Source: Ceriagrion tenellum
Lineage: Eukaryota > Arthropoda > Insecta > Odonata > Coenagrionidae
DNA length: 64,000 nt
Reading direction: 5' to 3'
Assembly (NCBI GenBank): GCA_963169105.1
Contig: OY720643.1
Span: 129,446,041-129,510,040, forward strand
Both the position numbers and the translations under genes were made by a program. Numbering within the stretch: position 1 is the first letter of the stretch; every line of letters starts with the position of its first letter. This document shows, piece by piece, positions 55,171-64,000 of this stretch. The notes beneath the pieces were generated by a model. The model did no database searches and had not been told where the DNA came from. It was given only the letters and a program-made list of their open reading frames with translations.

Positions 55171-55185
55171 TTTGTGGACACCCTG

Positions 55186-55335
55186 ATAAGTGACGAGCTT
55201 CCATTCACTAGTGTCACCTTACCGTTATAGTCGTAGTAGAGTCCGGGGGTTTGTTAATACAACTCCAGGAGGTATTCCTTGGCCACAGCCCTCGCCACCA
55301 AGCATAAACTCAGGAAGGATAAGGCGACCATCTCT
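55186..55335 (-). pseudogene. Errantivirus env, signal-peptide end
   Basis: On the minus strand a Met-initiated hydrophobic stretch of signal-peptide type begins near 55331. The N-terminal ectodomain follows, with a frame disruption, up to the transposon edge at 55185. It sits directly after the integrase end, the normal place for errantivirus env. The break by insertion separates it from the rest at 51839. Confidence 0.6.
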
Positions 55336-55439
55336 CCTCCCCCTGTGGGAAGTCAGAAGAATAACTTCAGTCGGTTAACATGGTCTTTCACTTCTTTCCC
55401 TTTCGCTTTCTTAATGATTACGTTCACTCCGTCCACTCC

Positions 55440-56490
55440 TTCCACCGAGTAAGGGCCTTACCCATTGAGGGGAAAGCTTCTTCGACCAACGCACCAAGGA
55501 AGCATAACGCATATTCGACAACTGGACCAAACTTTAATGGATGGGAGGCTGGCCGGGGGAGTGGTCCGGCGAAGGTCCCACAGTAATGAGATTGGATTGC
55601 AGAGAGCGGGCCAAGGGGAAAGAGGTAAATGGGGAGTAAGGGAGTGAGTCGGGGATGGTCTTGGGAGGACTCCCTCGCCAAAGGATGGGCACCGTCTCGT
55701 CGAACAATTGGACCTCGTCACCCTCAACAAACAACTGGGGGTTGGAAGACTTATCATAGGCAGTCTTATTTTTGTCCTTTTTTCCTATAATATTTTCCTC
55801 GCCTTGGAGTGCCTTTCCTGCATTCTCGATTTCCATTCCTTTACGAAATCATCGTAGCAGTAACGGGTATCTGAATTCTCCTTCTGTAACAACCCTGGTA
55901 TGTTAGCCTTCCTACAAAACATTAACTCATAGGGAGTAAATGTGGAAGATGAATGAGGTATCGTGTTGAAGACGAACACGACATATGGTGTCCAAACATC
56001 CCAATTCTCCTGGTCTTCTGAGATGAAATGTTGCAAAAATTCTACTACCGTGCGGTGGCTTATTTCTAAAGCTCCGTTTGATTGGGGGTGATACGCTGTG
56101 GTTTTTAATGCTTTAATACCCAATAGGCGGCAGGAATTCCTGTAGACTTCGCTCAAAAAATTACTCCCTTGATCAGTCAGTATAGATTGCGGCGCCCCGT
56201 ACTTTAAAATTATTTTTTCCACGAAAGCCTGCGCTACCATTGACGCCTCTTAATTTGATATACCTAGGTACGGCTTTGGTATATTTAGATAGATCATCCT
56301 GGAACGTCAAGAGATACTTGTTCCTTTGTGATGTCACGGGGAGGGGCCCCACTATATCTAAATTACACCTATCGAATTCTGACTCAGAAGTTGATGTGAT
56401 CACCATCGGCATTTTAGTTTTGGGCTGAGTGAGTTTATTCTTCTGACATTTTTCACATGAGCGTATATATTTTCCCACATCGCTCTTCAT
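55440..56490 (-). pseudogene. Errantivirus integrase, broken
   Basis: The zinc-finger CX2C (CEKCQKNK) and first catalytic Asp (LDIVGPLP) lie in the 56490-56173 frame. The second Asp (TDQGSN) and Glu (QSNGALE) lie in the 56240-55785 frame, spaced as D,D-35-E. The C-terminal module (55836-55440) is split over three frames. The frame change is near 56240. Confidence 0.85.
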
Positions 56491-56808
56491 TCCGGGCCAC
56501 TAATGGTAGAATTTCACTCTTTCATAGGTCCTATTCATCCCCCGATGGCCTCCCAGAGGCGTATCGTGGATTTCTCGCAGAATCTCTTTCTTCATTTCTT
56601 CACTTATCTGCCCGAGTTCCACGCAGTGCGAAGAAGGGATATCCCCTGGAACTCCCACCGCCCATATGCGACTCAATGCATCGGCGTTAGTGTTCAGGTC
56701 CCCTTTTTGTATATGATTCCGTAATCATACTCCTCCGTCTTAATTCTCCATCGCATCAACCTGGAACTCGGATCTTTTACATTGAAAACCTAAGTTAATG
56801 GCTTGTGG

Positions 56809-57320
56809 TCAGTGATGACGGACAACTTCCTCCCGTACAGATATGGTCGAAAATATTTCGTCCCCCACTCTATCGCTAATAGCTCCTTCTCTGTGGTTGA
56901 ATAATTCATTTCGGCCTTGTTTAAGGATCCTGGAGGCATAGTCAACGGGCAGATCTTTTACCGAAGTACCTTGCGACAAAATGGCTCCCAGGGCCTTGTT
57001 ACTGGTGTCCATAGTCAACAGGAAAGGGCGGGAAAAATCAGGATACTGCAAAATCGGTTCCTTCACTAACATTTCTTTTAATTTTTGGAAAGCTTCATCA
57101 TGGAGATCTTCCCATTGGAACTGCGTTCTCTTCTTCAGCAATTCGTGCTACAGTCTCGCAATGCTACTGAAATCAGGGATAAATCGCCTGTAGTAACCAG
57201 CTAATCCCCGAAAACTTTTTAATTGCTTAGTGTTTCCTCTCAGCGGAAACAGTACCATCTCAACCTTTCCGGGGTCGGGTTTCACGCCATTTTCCGAAAG
57301 CACATGCCCCAAGTAATTTA
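56809..57320 (-). pseudogene. Errantivirus RT end and RNase H, broken
   Basis: Connection-domain motifs (GHVLSE, then a YYRRF-like string) lie around 57310-57160 with a stop. RNase H starts at LTMDTSNK (near 57010) and becomes out of frame after ASRILKQ. It continues the RT frame above. Confidence 0.8.
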
Positions 57321-57321
57321 C

Positions 57322-58185
57322 TTAGGTTCTTAAAAAATTGCATTCCTCAGGTTGCAATTTCAGACCGTAGTCTCTCAGCCTCCCAAATAGTTCCTTCAAC
57401 CTCTCGTTATGGGAGTGGAAGTCACTTCCAAAGATTACAATGTCATCCATATATACAAAACATTGTAAGCCTCGAATACCGCTCAGCACGGTATTCATTA
57501 ATCGTTTAAGTGTGGCAGGAGCGCCCTTTAATCCGAATGGCATTCTCTTAAACTGACAGTGACCGTCGAATGTACTGAAAGCCGTCTTGCTTTGGTCATT
57601 TATTTCCATTGGGATTTGGTGATATCCGCTAGCAAGATCTAACGTACTGAAATACCTGGCCTTCCCTAACTGATCTAGAATTTCCGAGATGAGAGGTAAC
57701 GGAAATGCATCGCCTACCGTGGCATCATTTAATTTACGGTAATCCAGCACTATTCTCCATTTTTGCTTACCGGAGGCGTCCACCTTTTTAGGAATTACTA
57801 AAATGGGTGAATTCCAGGCGCTCTTTCTGGATGCAATTATACCATCTTGCAACATGTCTTGAATTTGTATGCTCAGCTCCCTTCTGTGCACTTCGGGAAT
57901 GTAGTAAGGGCGCGTATTAATAGCATTATTTCCCTCACGCGACGGCGTTGGAATTTCGTGGGCCACGGCCGTGGTAGCAGTTAGTTTGTCTCCCGGTAAG
58001 AGCACGTCACTATAGCTTCCGCAAATCTCTAGGAACTCTTCTAATTCTCCTTTGCTCAGATGGCTCAGTCGTAAATCTCTTCTTAAAAATTCCTTTCGCG
58101 AAGACGCGCCTCCTTCCACCTTGGATATCGCGCTTACGGAACTCAACGGCATTTCTTGGAATACCCTTGGAGATATTGAATCCAT
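57322..58185 (-). pseudogene. Errantivirus reverse transcriptase
   Basis: 287 open codons: linker, then RT fingers and palm with VLDYRKLND, MPFGLKGAP and the YMDD catalytic box (near 57450), ending at CNFL before the connection domain. It resembles insect gypsy/17.6-type RT and differs clearly from gypsy-1 (YLDD). Upstream frames and the RNase H side are broken, so it is listed as a pseudogene despite the open core. Confidence 0.85.
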
Positions 58186-58760
58186 CGCTATCTCTTGAAA
58201 TTATCTTGGAGATAATTCCCACTCAACCTCTTCTTTAGTCGTGTTAATCACTCTGGCTAAACATTCTCCATTCATCCCAACGGTTAATGCTTCTGCCTAA
58301 TATACACCATCCCTTAATTTTTCCCTATCTAGTACTCCCTTCTCCTCGGGAGGTGGTCGGGACCTTGACCATGAGTTCACTGCGAGCAGGTATCTTTATC
58401 TTTCGTCCCCTTGTTGGTGCGGATTCCGTCCCTTTTTTCTTATCCATTTCTATGTGCAATCCCTTCATGTAAACTTTTCTTTGCACTACGTAGATCAGAG
58501 CCCCTAACTCCTTCAGCAAATCTCTTCCCAGAATCCCTTCAAAATTCAAAGAAAACCGGGGGTTGTCAATTAGCTGGAAATTCAAGTGTTTCTCTCTTTA
58601 GATTTTCCAATGTTATAGTCACTCTCCCTTCAGTTTGAAAGAGACCCTCCGTTATTCCCTTGACAGTTGCTTTCTCTTATGGATAATAATAATTGGTTCC
58701 CCTTTTCAGGACGGCCGATTTTATTTTAGTTATGTCAGAACCAGTGTCCAGAAACAAACA
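58186..58760 (-). pseudogene. Errantivirus protease, truncated at R2
   Basis: The catalytic LDTGSD lies at about 58750-58730, only a few codons from the junction with R2. The flap-side motif GILGRDLL lies in the 58585-58325 frame. Gag and everything before the protease are missing, replaced at 58761 by the R2 repeat. Confidence 0.8.
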
Positions 58761-58847
58761 CAACTTCCCCAGCCAAAAGGGCGTTACCATCTTGGAATCT
58801 CCCCGCAGTAATCCTGCGGGTCCTTTCCAAGAGTCGACGGCTCTTCC
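58761..58847 (-). repeat. R2: copy of the 79-bp repeat at the 5' edge of the provirus
   Basis: Nearly identical to R1 and carrying the uninterrupted Transib-D target (cgacg, 58835-58839). On the minus strand it is preceded by a TTAATAAATTG stretch (about 58903-58913), compatible with LTR R/U5 sequence joined to protease by a deletion that removed gag. Confidence 0.6.
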
Positions 58848-59825
58848 CGGAGGGAGGGGTCAGCTCAGGCAATGAGACTCGTGGAGATTACAAAAACACA
58901 GTGACAATTTATTAACCCTTTAGTACAACCTTTTCGCACAGCCCCCTGGCCATGCCTCTCTCGGCCTTCACCCAGACACACTGCGATCTCCCATCTCCTC
59001 ACGACACTTTTATCGTTTCATCGCAGAGGTCAGCGCCCTTGCAGCGTCACCCAGCCACCGTGTCCCACAGGTCCACTCATTGGCACGGGTGCGACTCCCA
59101 CTCCTAGGGTTCACAAGTCGACCCCGCGGTCCGTTTCGGCCAAGCGTCCACTCATCGCACACAACTTCCTTATCTCAGCATGGAGTCATCGCCAACGCTC
59201 TGACGCATGCCACATGCTACACTATGAATGCAATTTAAATACAATTTATAAAAAGGAAGAACAAAAGGTAAAAAAATAGTCTATAACTGATTGTCTGGAG
59301 GGCAATTTTGTGGATGTGCTCCGCGACCTGACCTGGAAATACTGAATATTTCTGAATCTCTTTATTGTAACAAGTATGTGGTGCGAGTAAACTTAAAAGG
59401 CAATACATTTTTCCCTGATATGGAGCATGAATCGGATTTCCAGGAGAAATGGTTTTCATTTGTGGAAGAAATACTAATATTTTGTTTGGTAAAAATCGGA
59501 TTTTTTCTAAATTTTAACATCATTAAGGCTCCGATTAAGGTTATAAAGTTGAGCTTAAAGGTGGTCATCACATTTTTTTAGCCAGTTGGTATGAGTTTTA
59601 GGATGGTCCCGCAGGGGACTCGACGAAAAAAATTTCCTAATATCCCTTGAGACCACCCTACCCTCCTGACCAGCCTATCCGTCCCAGATATTCGCTAAAC
59701 CAAAGGAGAACAGCACTTCTGGCTTGAATATCGTCTTACCTGTTTTTGGAATTGATTAGGTGCCGCCAGATGTCGCTGGCTTAGTAATGCGATCATCGCT
59801 GTCAGATTCCTATGGATGAAGATTA
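58848..59825. other. No recognised gene
   Basis: 58870-59220 is C-rich and could be upstream LTR sequence. A 96-codon plus-strand frame at 59291-59581 is not recognised. 59590-59665 contains a short inverted phrase (taggatggtccc ... gagaccaccct). Confidence 0.35.
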
Positions 59826-62140
59826 TACATCTACGTCATACCCTGCAAGCCACCCAAAGGGTGTGTGGCAGGGGGTTCTTCCATACCAGGCATGCATGAA
59901 TTATACGGCAGAACGCCGAAATTACATTGAAACCAGCGTGCCACACATGCAACGCGCCAATGAACAATCTACTAACCAAGAAACATTGCATCTTCAATCT
60001 TTCCAACATGCAAGGGATACAAAGACTACTACTACAGATTCAAAATATCATGCATAAATAAGAACATCAATATTTACATCATGCAGAAATAAGAACTTTG
60101 AGAATATAAAGAGATAGATCTACAGTCTAGCTAATGTCACAATTAGCACTATTCATGACGACGATCACAGCTGTTATGGTCCCGAATGGTACGCGGAAAA
60201 AATGACATTTTATACCTATCGGTTCTACAATCTAGCTCTCTAATTTTATTGGCGCGATCTAATCTGCCGTAGTACGAAGGGGTTAATAGTATATTTCTTA
60301 CGTCGTCAGTAAAATGATTTTCCTGAAATTTATTTAGGAGGTTCAACCTATAATTCAATCTACGCTGTGATAGCGATTCCCATCCTAATTCTTCTAACAG
60401 TCCAGACACACTAGCCAACTTATCGTAGCATCGTTTCACAAACCTAGCTCCTCTTCGCTGTACGCGGTCTAATTCCGATATCAACCCCGCTTCATATGGA
60501 TCCCATAAACTGGCAGCATATTCCAGATGAGGCCTAACGATTGAAAAATAACAACGTTCCTTCACTTTCTCATCACATTATCCGAGTATTCTCTTGATAA
60601 AGCCTATCTTCCTGTATGCTTGACCGCATATTTCCCGAATATATTTCCCCCAAGATTTGTCGTGAGTAATTGTGACCCCTAAGTACTTAACAGACTCAGC
60701 GTTAATTATTTCCGTATTATTACATCTGTAACTCCTATCTTGCCTATTTTTCTTTATCCAAAAGCTGACTTCTAGACACTTTTTTATGTTCAGTTCCATC
60801 TGCCACTTTTCGGACCAAGCATGAATAACAAGTAGGTCGATTGTTAACGAGTCGCAATCTTCGGAATTGGTAATATCCCTATACACAACCTCGTCGTCTG
60901 CTAAGAATCTAAGCTTACTTTAAACGACGCTGCTTATTTCATTTATGTATAAGAGAAGTAAAAGCGGACCAATGACACTTCCCTGAGGAACACCCGATGT
61001 GAAGCTGTGTTTGACATGATACCATCTATGACAACCCTTTGTTCCCGCCCATGTAAGAACTGAATTATCCAACTAACAATGTTTTTATCTATCCCATATG
61101 CTTCTAGATTTGAGAGTAACTCAATTTGAGATACTTTATCGAAAGCTTTCTTAAAATCGAGGAATATCGCGTCAACTTGAACATTATTTTCACCCGAGAG
61201 TATGATGTCATGAACGAAGAGAGCCAAATGAGTTTCGCAAGATCTACCCTTTCGAAATACGTGTCGGTAAGTTATTAACGCTTCCTACCCATCTAAATGA
61301 CTCATAATGGACCTTACGATTATGTGTTTAAATATCTTATACGAAATGGATGTGGGAGAAATAGGCCTATAGTTACTAGGGTCATCCCTGTCGCCGCTTT
61401 TGAATATAGGTGTGATATTTGCTACTCTCCAGTCCTTAGGCACTACGTGATCTACTAAAGATTTGGTAAATATTAATTCTAAGTAAGGCGCTCTGTCTGA
61501 TGCCAATGTTTTATATACGCGAGCAGGTATTCGATCTGGACCAAGGGACTTGTTGGGGTTGATATTTTTTAGCTGATGTTCTATGTCGCGACAATTTATA
61601 ATAATTTCAGGCATAAATGTTTGGGAACGAACAGGCTGCGGATCAAATAGATGTTATGTACAAGTATTGAAAATGCTTTTGAAGAATGAGTTTAACGAAT
61701 TGGCTTTGTGTAGACTGTTGGTTAGCTTTTCCCCTTAGATGTTCTTAGCGTGTGTACTGTTGATTTATTTCCTTAAGTGTCCCTAACATACGACCAAGAT
61801 GCCTTAGGATTATCGTTCAAGTGTTCTCCCAGTATTTTACTTTTGAAATCAGCTAACGCCCTTCGGCACGCTTTTTTTGCTAAGAGTTTAGATATTTTGT
61901 AATTTTCAGTGACTGTGTATAGTTCTTCGGAGGATTTGTTAATTTTTTCCCTTTTTAACCTAGCATGAAATGTTCTCTGTTGCTTTAATATTTTCCTAAC
62001 CTCCGCGTTATACCACCTAGGCTCTGCATTGGCTTTTTTCCATTTACTTGGTATGAATTTGCTGACTATTGATCGTGTAACATCGAGGAAAGTATTCCAC
62101 ATATTGAAATGCCTACAACCCTTGACCTTAGACTCCATCG
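59826..62140 (-). mobile_element. LINE-3: CR1-like LINE, second family
   Basis: Minus strand from 62138: pre-RT linker (121 codons), RT (61614-61285: NITPIFKSGDRDDPSNYRPIS), IDAIFLDFKKAFDKVSQ region (61227-60943), a degraded LADD box near 60895, thumb (60886-60578) and C-terminal region (60565-60149). The 3' end at 59826 carries the stem-loop motif. Each block is an open frame but they are separated by stops or shifts. The endonuclease is not found. Confidence 0.85.
60149..60565 (-). pseudogene. LINE-3 RT C-terminal domain
   Basis: 138 open codons: MKERCYFSIVRPHLEYAAS, then LNYRLNLLNKFQ and the SFFPRTIRDHNS tail. It parallels LINE-1 and LINE-2 at the same positions but is clearly diverged, so it is a separate family. 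Confidence 0.8.
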
Positions 62141-62790
62141 TAACTCTAGGAGGCCAAGGAATGCCCAGAGGGATCTTTAGACATTACCTTAGACTTAGGC
62201 ACCCTTTCTAACCATCGCGTTTGTTGCCCTTTCTATTCATCGCGTTTGTTGCCCTTTCTATTCTTTGCATTTGTTGCCCTGCTTCGCTTTATGTCTCCTC
62301 TGTGACCTTGAATGTAACCTATCTGGGGTCACTTTTGGATTTTAGAAAATGAAAGCAGTTCCATCGTGTTTCCCATGCCCAAAAACCTGTAGATTGACAT
62401 TTTTGAGAGATAACTTAGTATCTCGATTTTTTTAACATTGAAATTTTCTATCGCAGTGTTAGGATTTACCGTTGTGTCCCCAATTAGGGATCAAAAGGTC
62501 AAAATTCTAAAATTTTGCTTTCAGTGAACTAAGCACACCTTCTTATTGTATTTTGTCAAATTACATGAATGTGACATAAACGGGGAAGTGTCTAATATTA
62601 GAGGTCTAAAATGACACGCGATCAATGAGACTGTCTGTATTTATTCGTATTGTTATATGTATGTATCTATTTTATGATATTGTGGTTGGGTGCTGCAACA
62701 TTTCCCTTTGCTGCTTACCTAGTGGGTAAGTTTTCTGTTCCTTGGCTTCTAATGAAGGCCGCTGTTGTTTGAATGAATTTTCTTTAAGTA
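62141..62790. other. Unassigned, with a 25-bp tandem repeat
   Basis: 62212-62285 holds about three units of catcgcgtttgttgcccttt-type sequence, the third degraded. The rest is AT-rich with no ORF. Confidence 0.5.
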
Positions 62791-62799
62791 GGAAATGGC

Positions 62800-63570
62800 A
62801 AGAAAGGCATCGGAGGACTAGATGCGGGAATCAAGATAGGAGGGCAGCTGATAAAGTCAGTTAGGTTCGCGGACGATTGTGCGCTGATTAGTCGATGTTC
62901 GAGGGGATTGCAAGCTTTAGTAGATGCTTTAGAATCTCAGTGCAGGAAATACGGAGTGAAGATGAATCATACGAAAATAAAAAAATAATGAGATTCTTTA
63001 GGACAAAGAAAGCGAGGCTGGTCATTAAAGTTGGAGGGTCAAATTTGGGCTAGTAGAGCATTTTAATTACTTGGGCAGTGCGCTAGAAGAAAATAGGCTT
63101 GGTAGCTGAAACATACGGAGGAGAATAGCGTTAGCGTAGGAAGTGTTTGGTTAAAGAAGGGAGCAATTGACGGGGGTTCATGGGTAAAGATGTTAATACG
63201 ATACTGGTGAAGAGCTTGATATGGAGCGTAGCGTTGATGGTGCTTAAACTTGGACCCTAAGAAGGGATGATGTGAATAGGCTGCAGGCGTTTGATATGTG
63301 GGTGTGGATAAGTATGGAGAGAGTGCTATGGACAGGAAGGAAGACGAACGAGGAAGTGCTTGAGATGATAGGCGAGGAAAGGAAACTTCCGAATGAAATT
63401 CGGGATGGGCAGTGTAGGTGGCTGAAGGGTGTTATAATGGGCGATGGGTTGCTCAAGAGTGTGATAGAGGGAAGGATGTTGGGCAAACGGGGTTGGGAAA
63501 GGAAGAGAATAGGTTTTATGGACGGGATGAAGATAGGTAGATCGTATAATGAGGTGTAAAAGGATATACC
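62800..63570 (+). pseudogene. LINE-5: RT C-terminal half, third family
   Basis: SVRFADDCALIS with FADD at 62865-62876, then EYLGS-like and TWTLRR pieces in broken frames. A 95-codon open frame (63272-63559) follows with FDMWVWISMERV, TNEEVLEMIGEER, VIEGRMLGKRG and KRIGFMDGM. This is the familiar C-terminus of arthropod endonuclease/RT LINEs of another clade. 5'-truncated; the 3' tail is unclear beyond 63600. Confidence 0.8.
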
Positions 63571-63599
63571 AGGGGGAGATAGGGCCCTGGAAGTGTAGA

Positions 63600-64000
63600 A
63601 AAATGGGAGGAGATTCTCTGACAGTCAACAAAACCTACCTTTACCGGTAGAATACTTTTTAAAAATATTGGTATTGATGAATGAAATCCTCCTGACCTTG
63701 GGTGGTAACACCTTAAGCTAATACCCCCAAGGTCGCTTACGCATTCGGAATGATTAAACTTTGAGCGAATGTGAAAAGAATGATGGATTTGTTGTAAATG
63801 TAATCTATCGGATAAGATAGTTAAAAATGGAGGAGAGAAAAATCCTCCAGATTGTTACGTTTTCGGCTCCCAATCTATCGAAAACATTTATTCCTTCATC
63901 TCCGCGTACGCCCTACCCTTTTGCATGTCGTCCGTGAAACATAATCTTCCCCCCTCCCCCGCTTACTCTCAACCCTAAAAGTAGCCCTCCGGACCCAAAG
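63600..64000. other. No recognised feature
   Basis: Nothing identifiable, except an inverted phrase (cctgaccttgggtggtaaca ... acccccaaggtcg, 63694-63736) that may be the LINE-5 3' end. Confidence 0.35.

Larger units (their letters stand above)
51840..55185. mobile_element. 3.3-kb DNA transposon inside env
   Basis: The ends are inverted 11-bp AGGGTGTCCAC with degenerate inner similarity (gaccc/cttgaaaacc), flanked by a 5-bp duplication ATAAG (51835-51839, 55186-55190). The env sequence continues on both sides, confirming the site. The left 120 bp holds repeated gggaattatt/cgggaatttt. No transposase is recognised. A 5-bp duplication with CAGGG-like tips could fit some hAT groups; Transib is excluded by the missing CACAGTG. 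Confidence 0.75.

Noticed and set aside
1..64000. CRISPR array, bacterial operon or RAG2-like partner gene
   Set aside because: No regularly spaced repeats and no bacterial gene features. No kelch-repeat protein is visible beside any Transib copy.

Overview
This window is a transposon-dense stretch of eukaryotic nuclear DNA, most likely from an arthropod and probably an insect. The pointers are Transib (RAG1-like) transposons with spliced transposase genes, a gypsy-type retrovirus whose env is of the baculovirus-F type, CR1/L2-like LINEs that share a stem-loop 3' end, and hAT, piggyBac-like and tRNA-SINE remnants. I found no host gene that I can name. Nearly every long open reading frame belongs to a mobile element.

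Layout. 1-7092: AT-rich sequence with a tRNA-derived SINE, two adjacent hairpins, an interspersed repeat also found at 49.9 kb, and low-complexity DNA. 7093-30791: one hAT element (hAT-1) with a perfect 8-bp target duplication (TATCCGAC), swollen to 23.7 kb by nested insertions. These are a truncated Transib (A) that holds a young, GC-rich Ty3/gypsy element (8445-14853, 336-bp LTRs differing at one base by eye, duplication GTAT); a 4.3-kb Transib (B, 15474-19800) with 747-bp terminal inverted repeats and an almost continuous transposase; an older inverted-repeat element (M1) that holds a second hAT (hAT-2, 21209-23040, duplication GTTGAGAA); Transib-C (25033-29750); and short Transib-E (29782-30710). 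30.8-41.7 kb: a piggyBac-like end, a MITE, a CpG-rich block, two copies of one LINE family in opposite orientation, a gypsy RNase H fragment and LINE 3' ends. 41.7-44.7 kb: an ORF desert. 44.7-58.8 kb: a decayed errantivirus on the minus strand (protease, RT, RNase H, integrase, env), with a 3.3-kb DNA transposon (51840-55185) inside env and Transib-D (44813-49648, duplication CGACG) in a repeat that also marks the other edge of the provirus. 59.8-63.6 kb: two further LINEs.

The most interesting signal is the group of five Transib copies. Their termini carry CACAGTG or CACAGCG, followed after 22-23 bp by an A-rich nonamer, which is the plan of a V(D)J 23-recombination signal. Their encoded proteins keep the RAG1-type D, D, E and CX2C...HX4H residues in copy B. 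All sit at 5-bp GC-rich targets, four of them in the CG-rich ends of hAT-1. Transib-B appears to have gained a second, inverted copy of its left end fused onto its former right end, and then transposed as that composite. Everything here rests on reading by eye. Identities, splice sites and edges of degraded elements are approximate.
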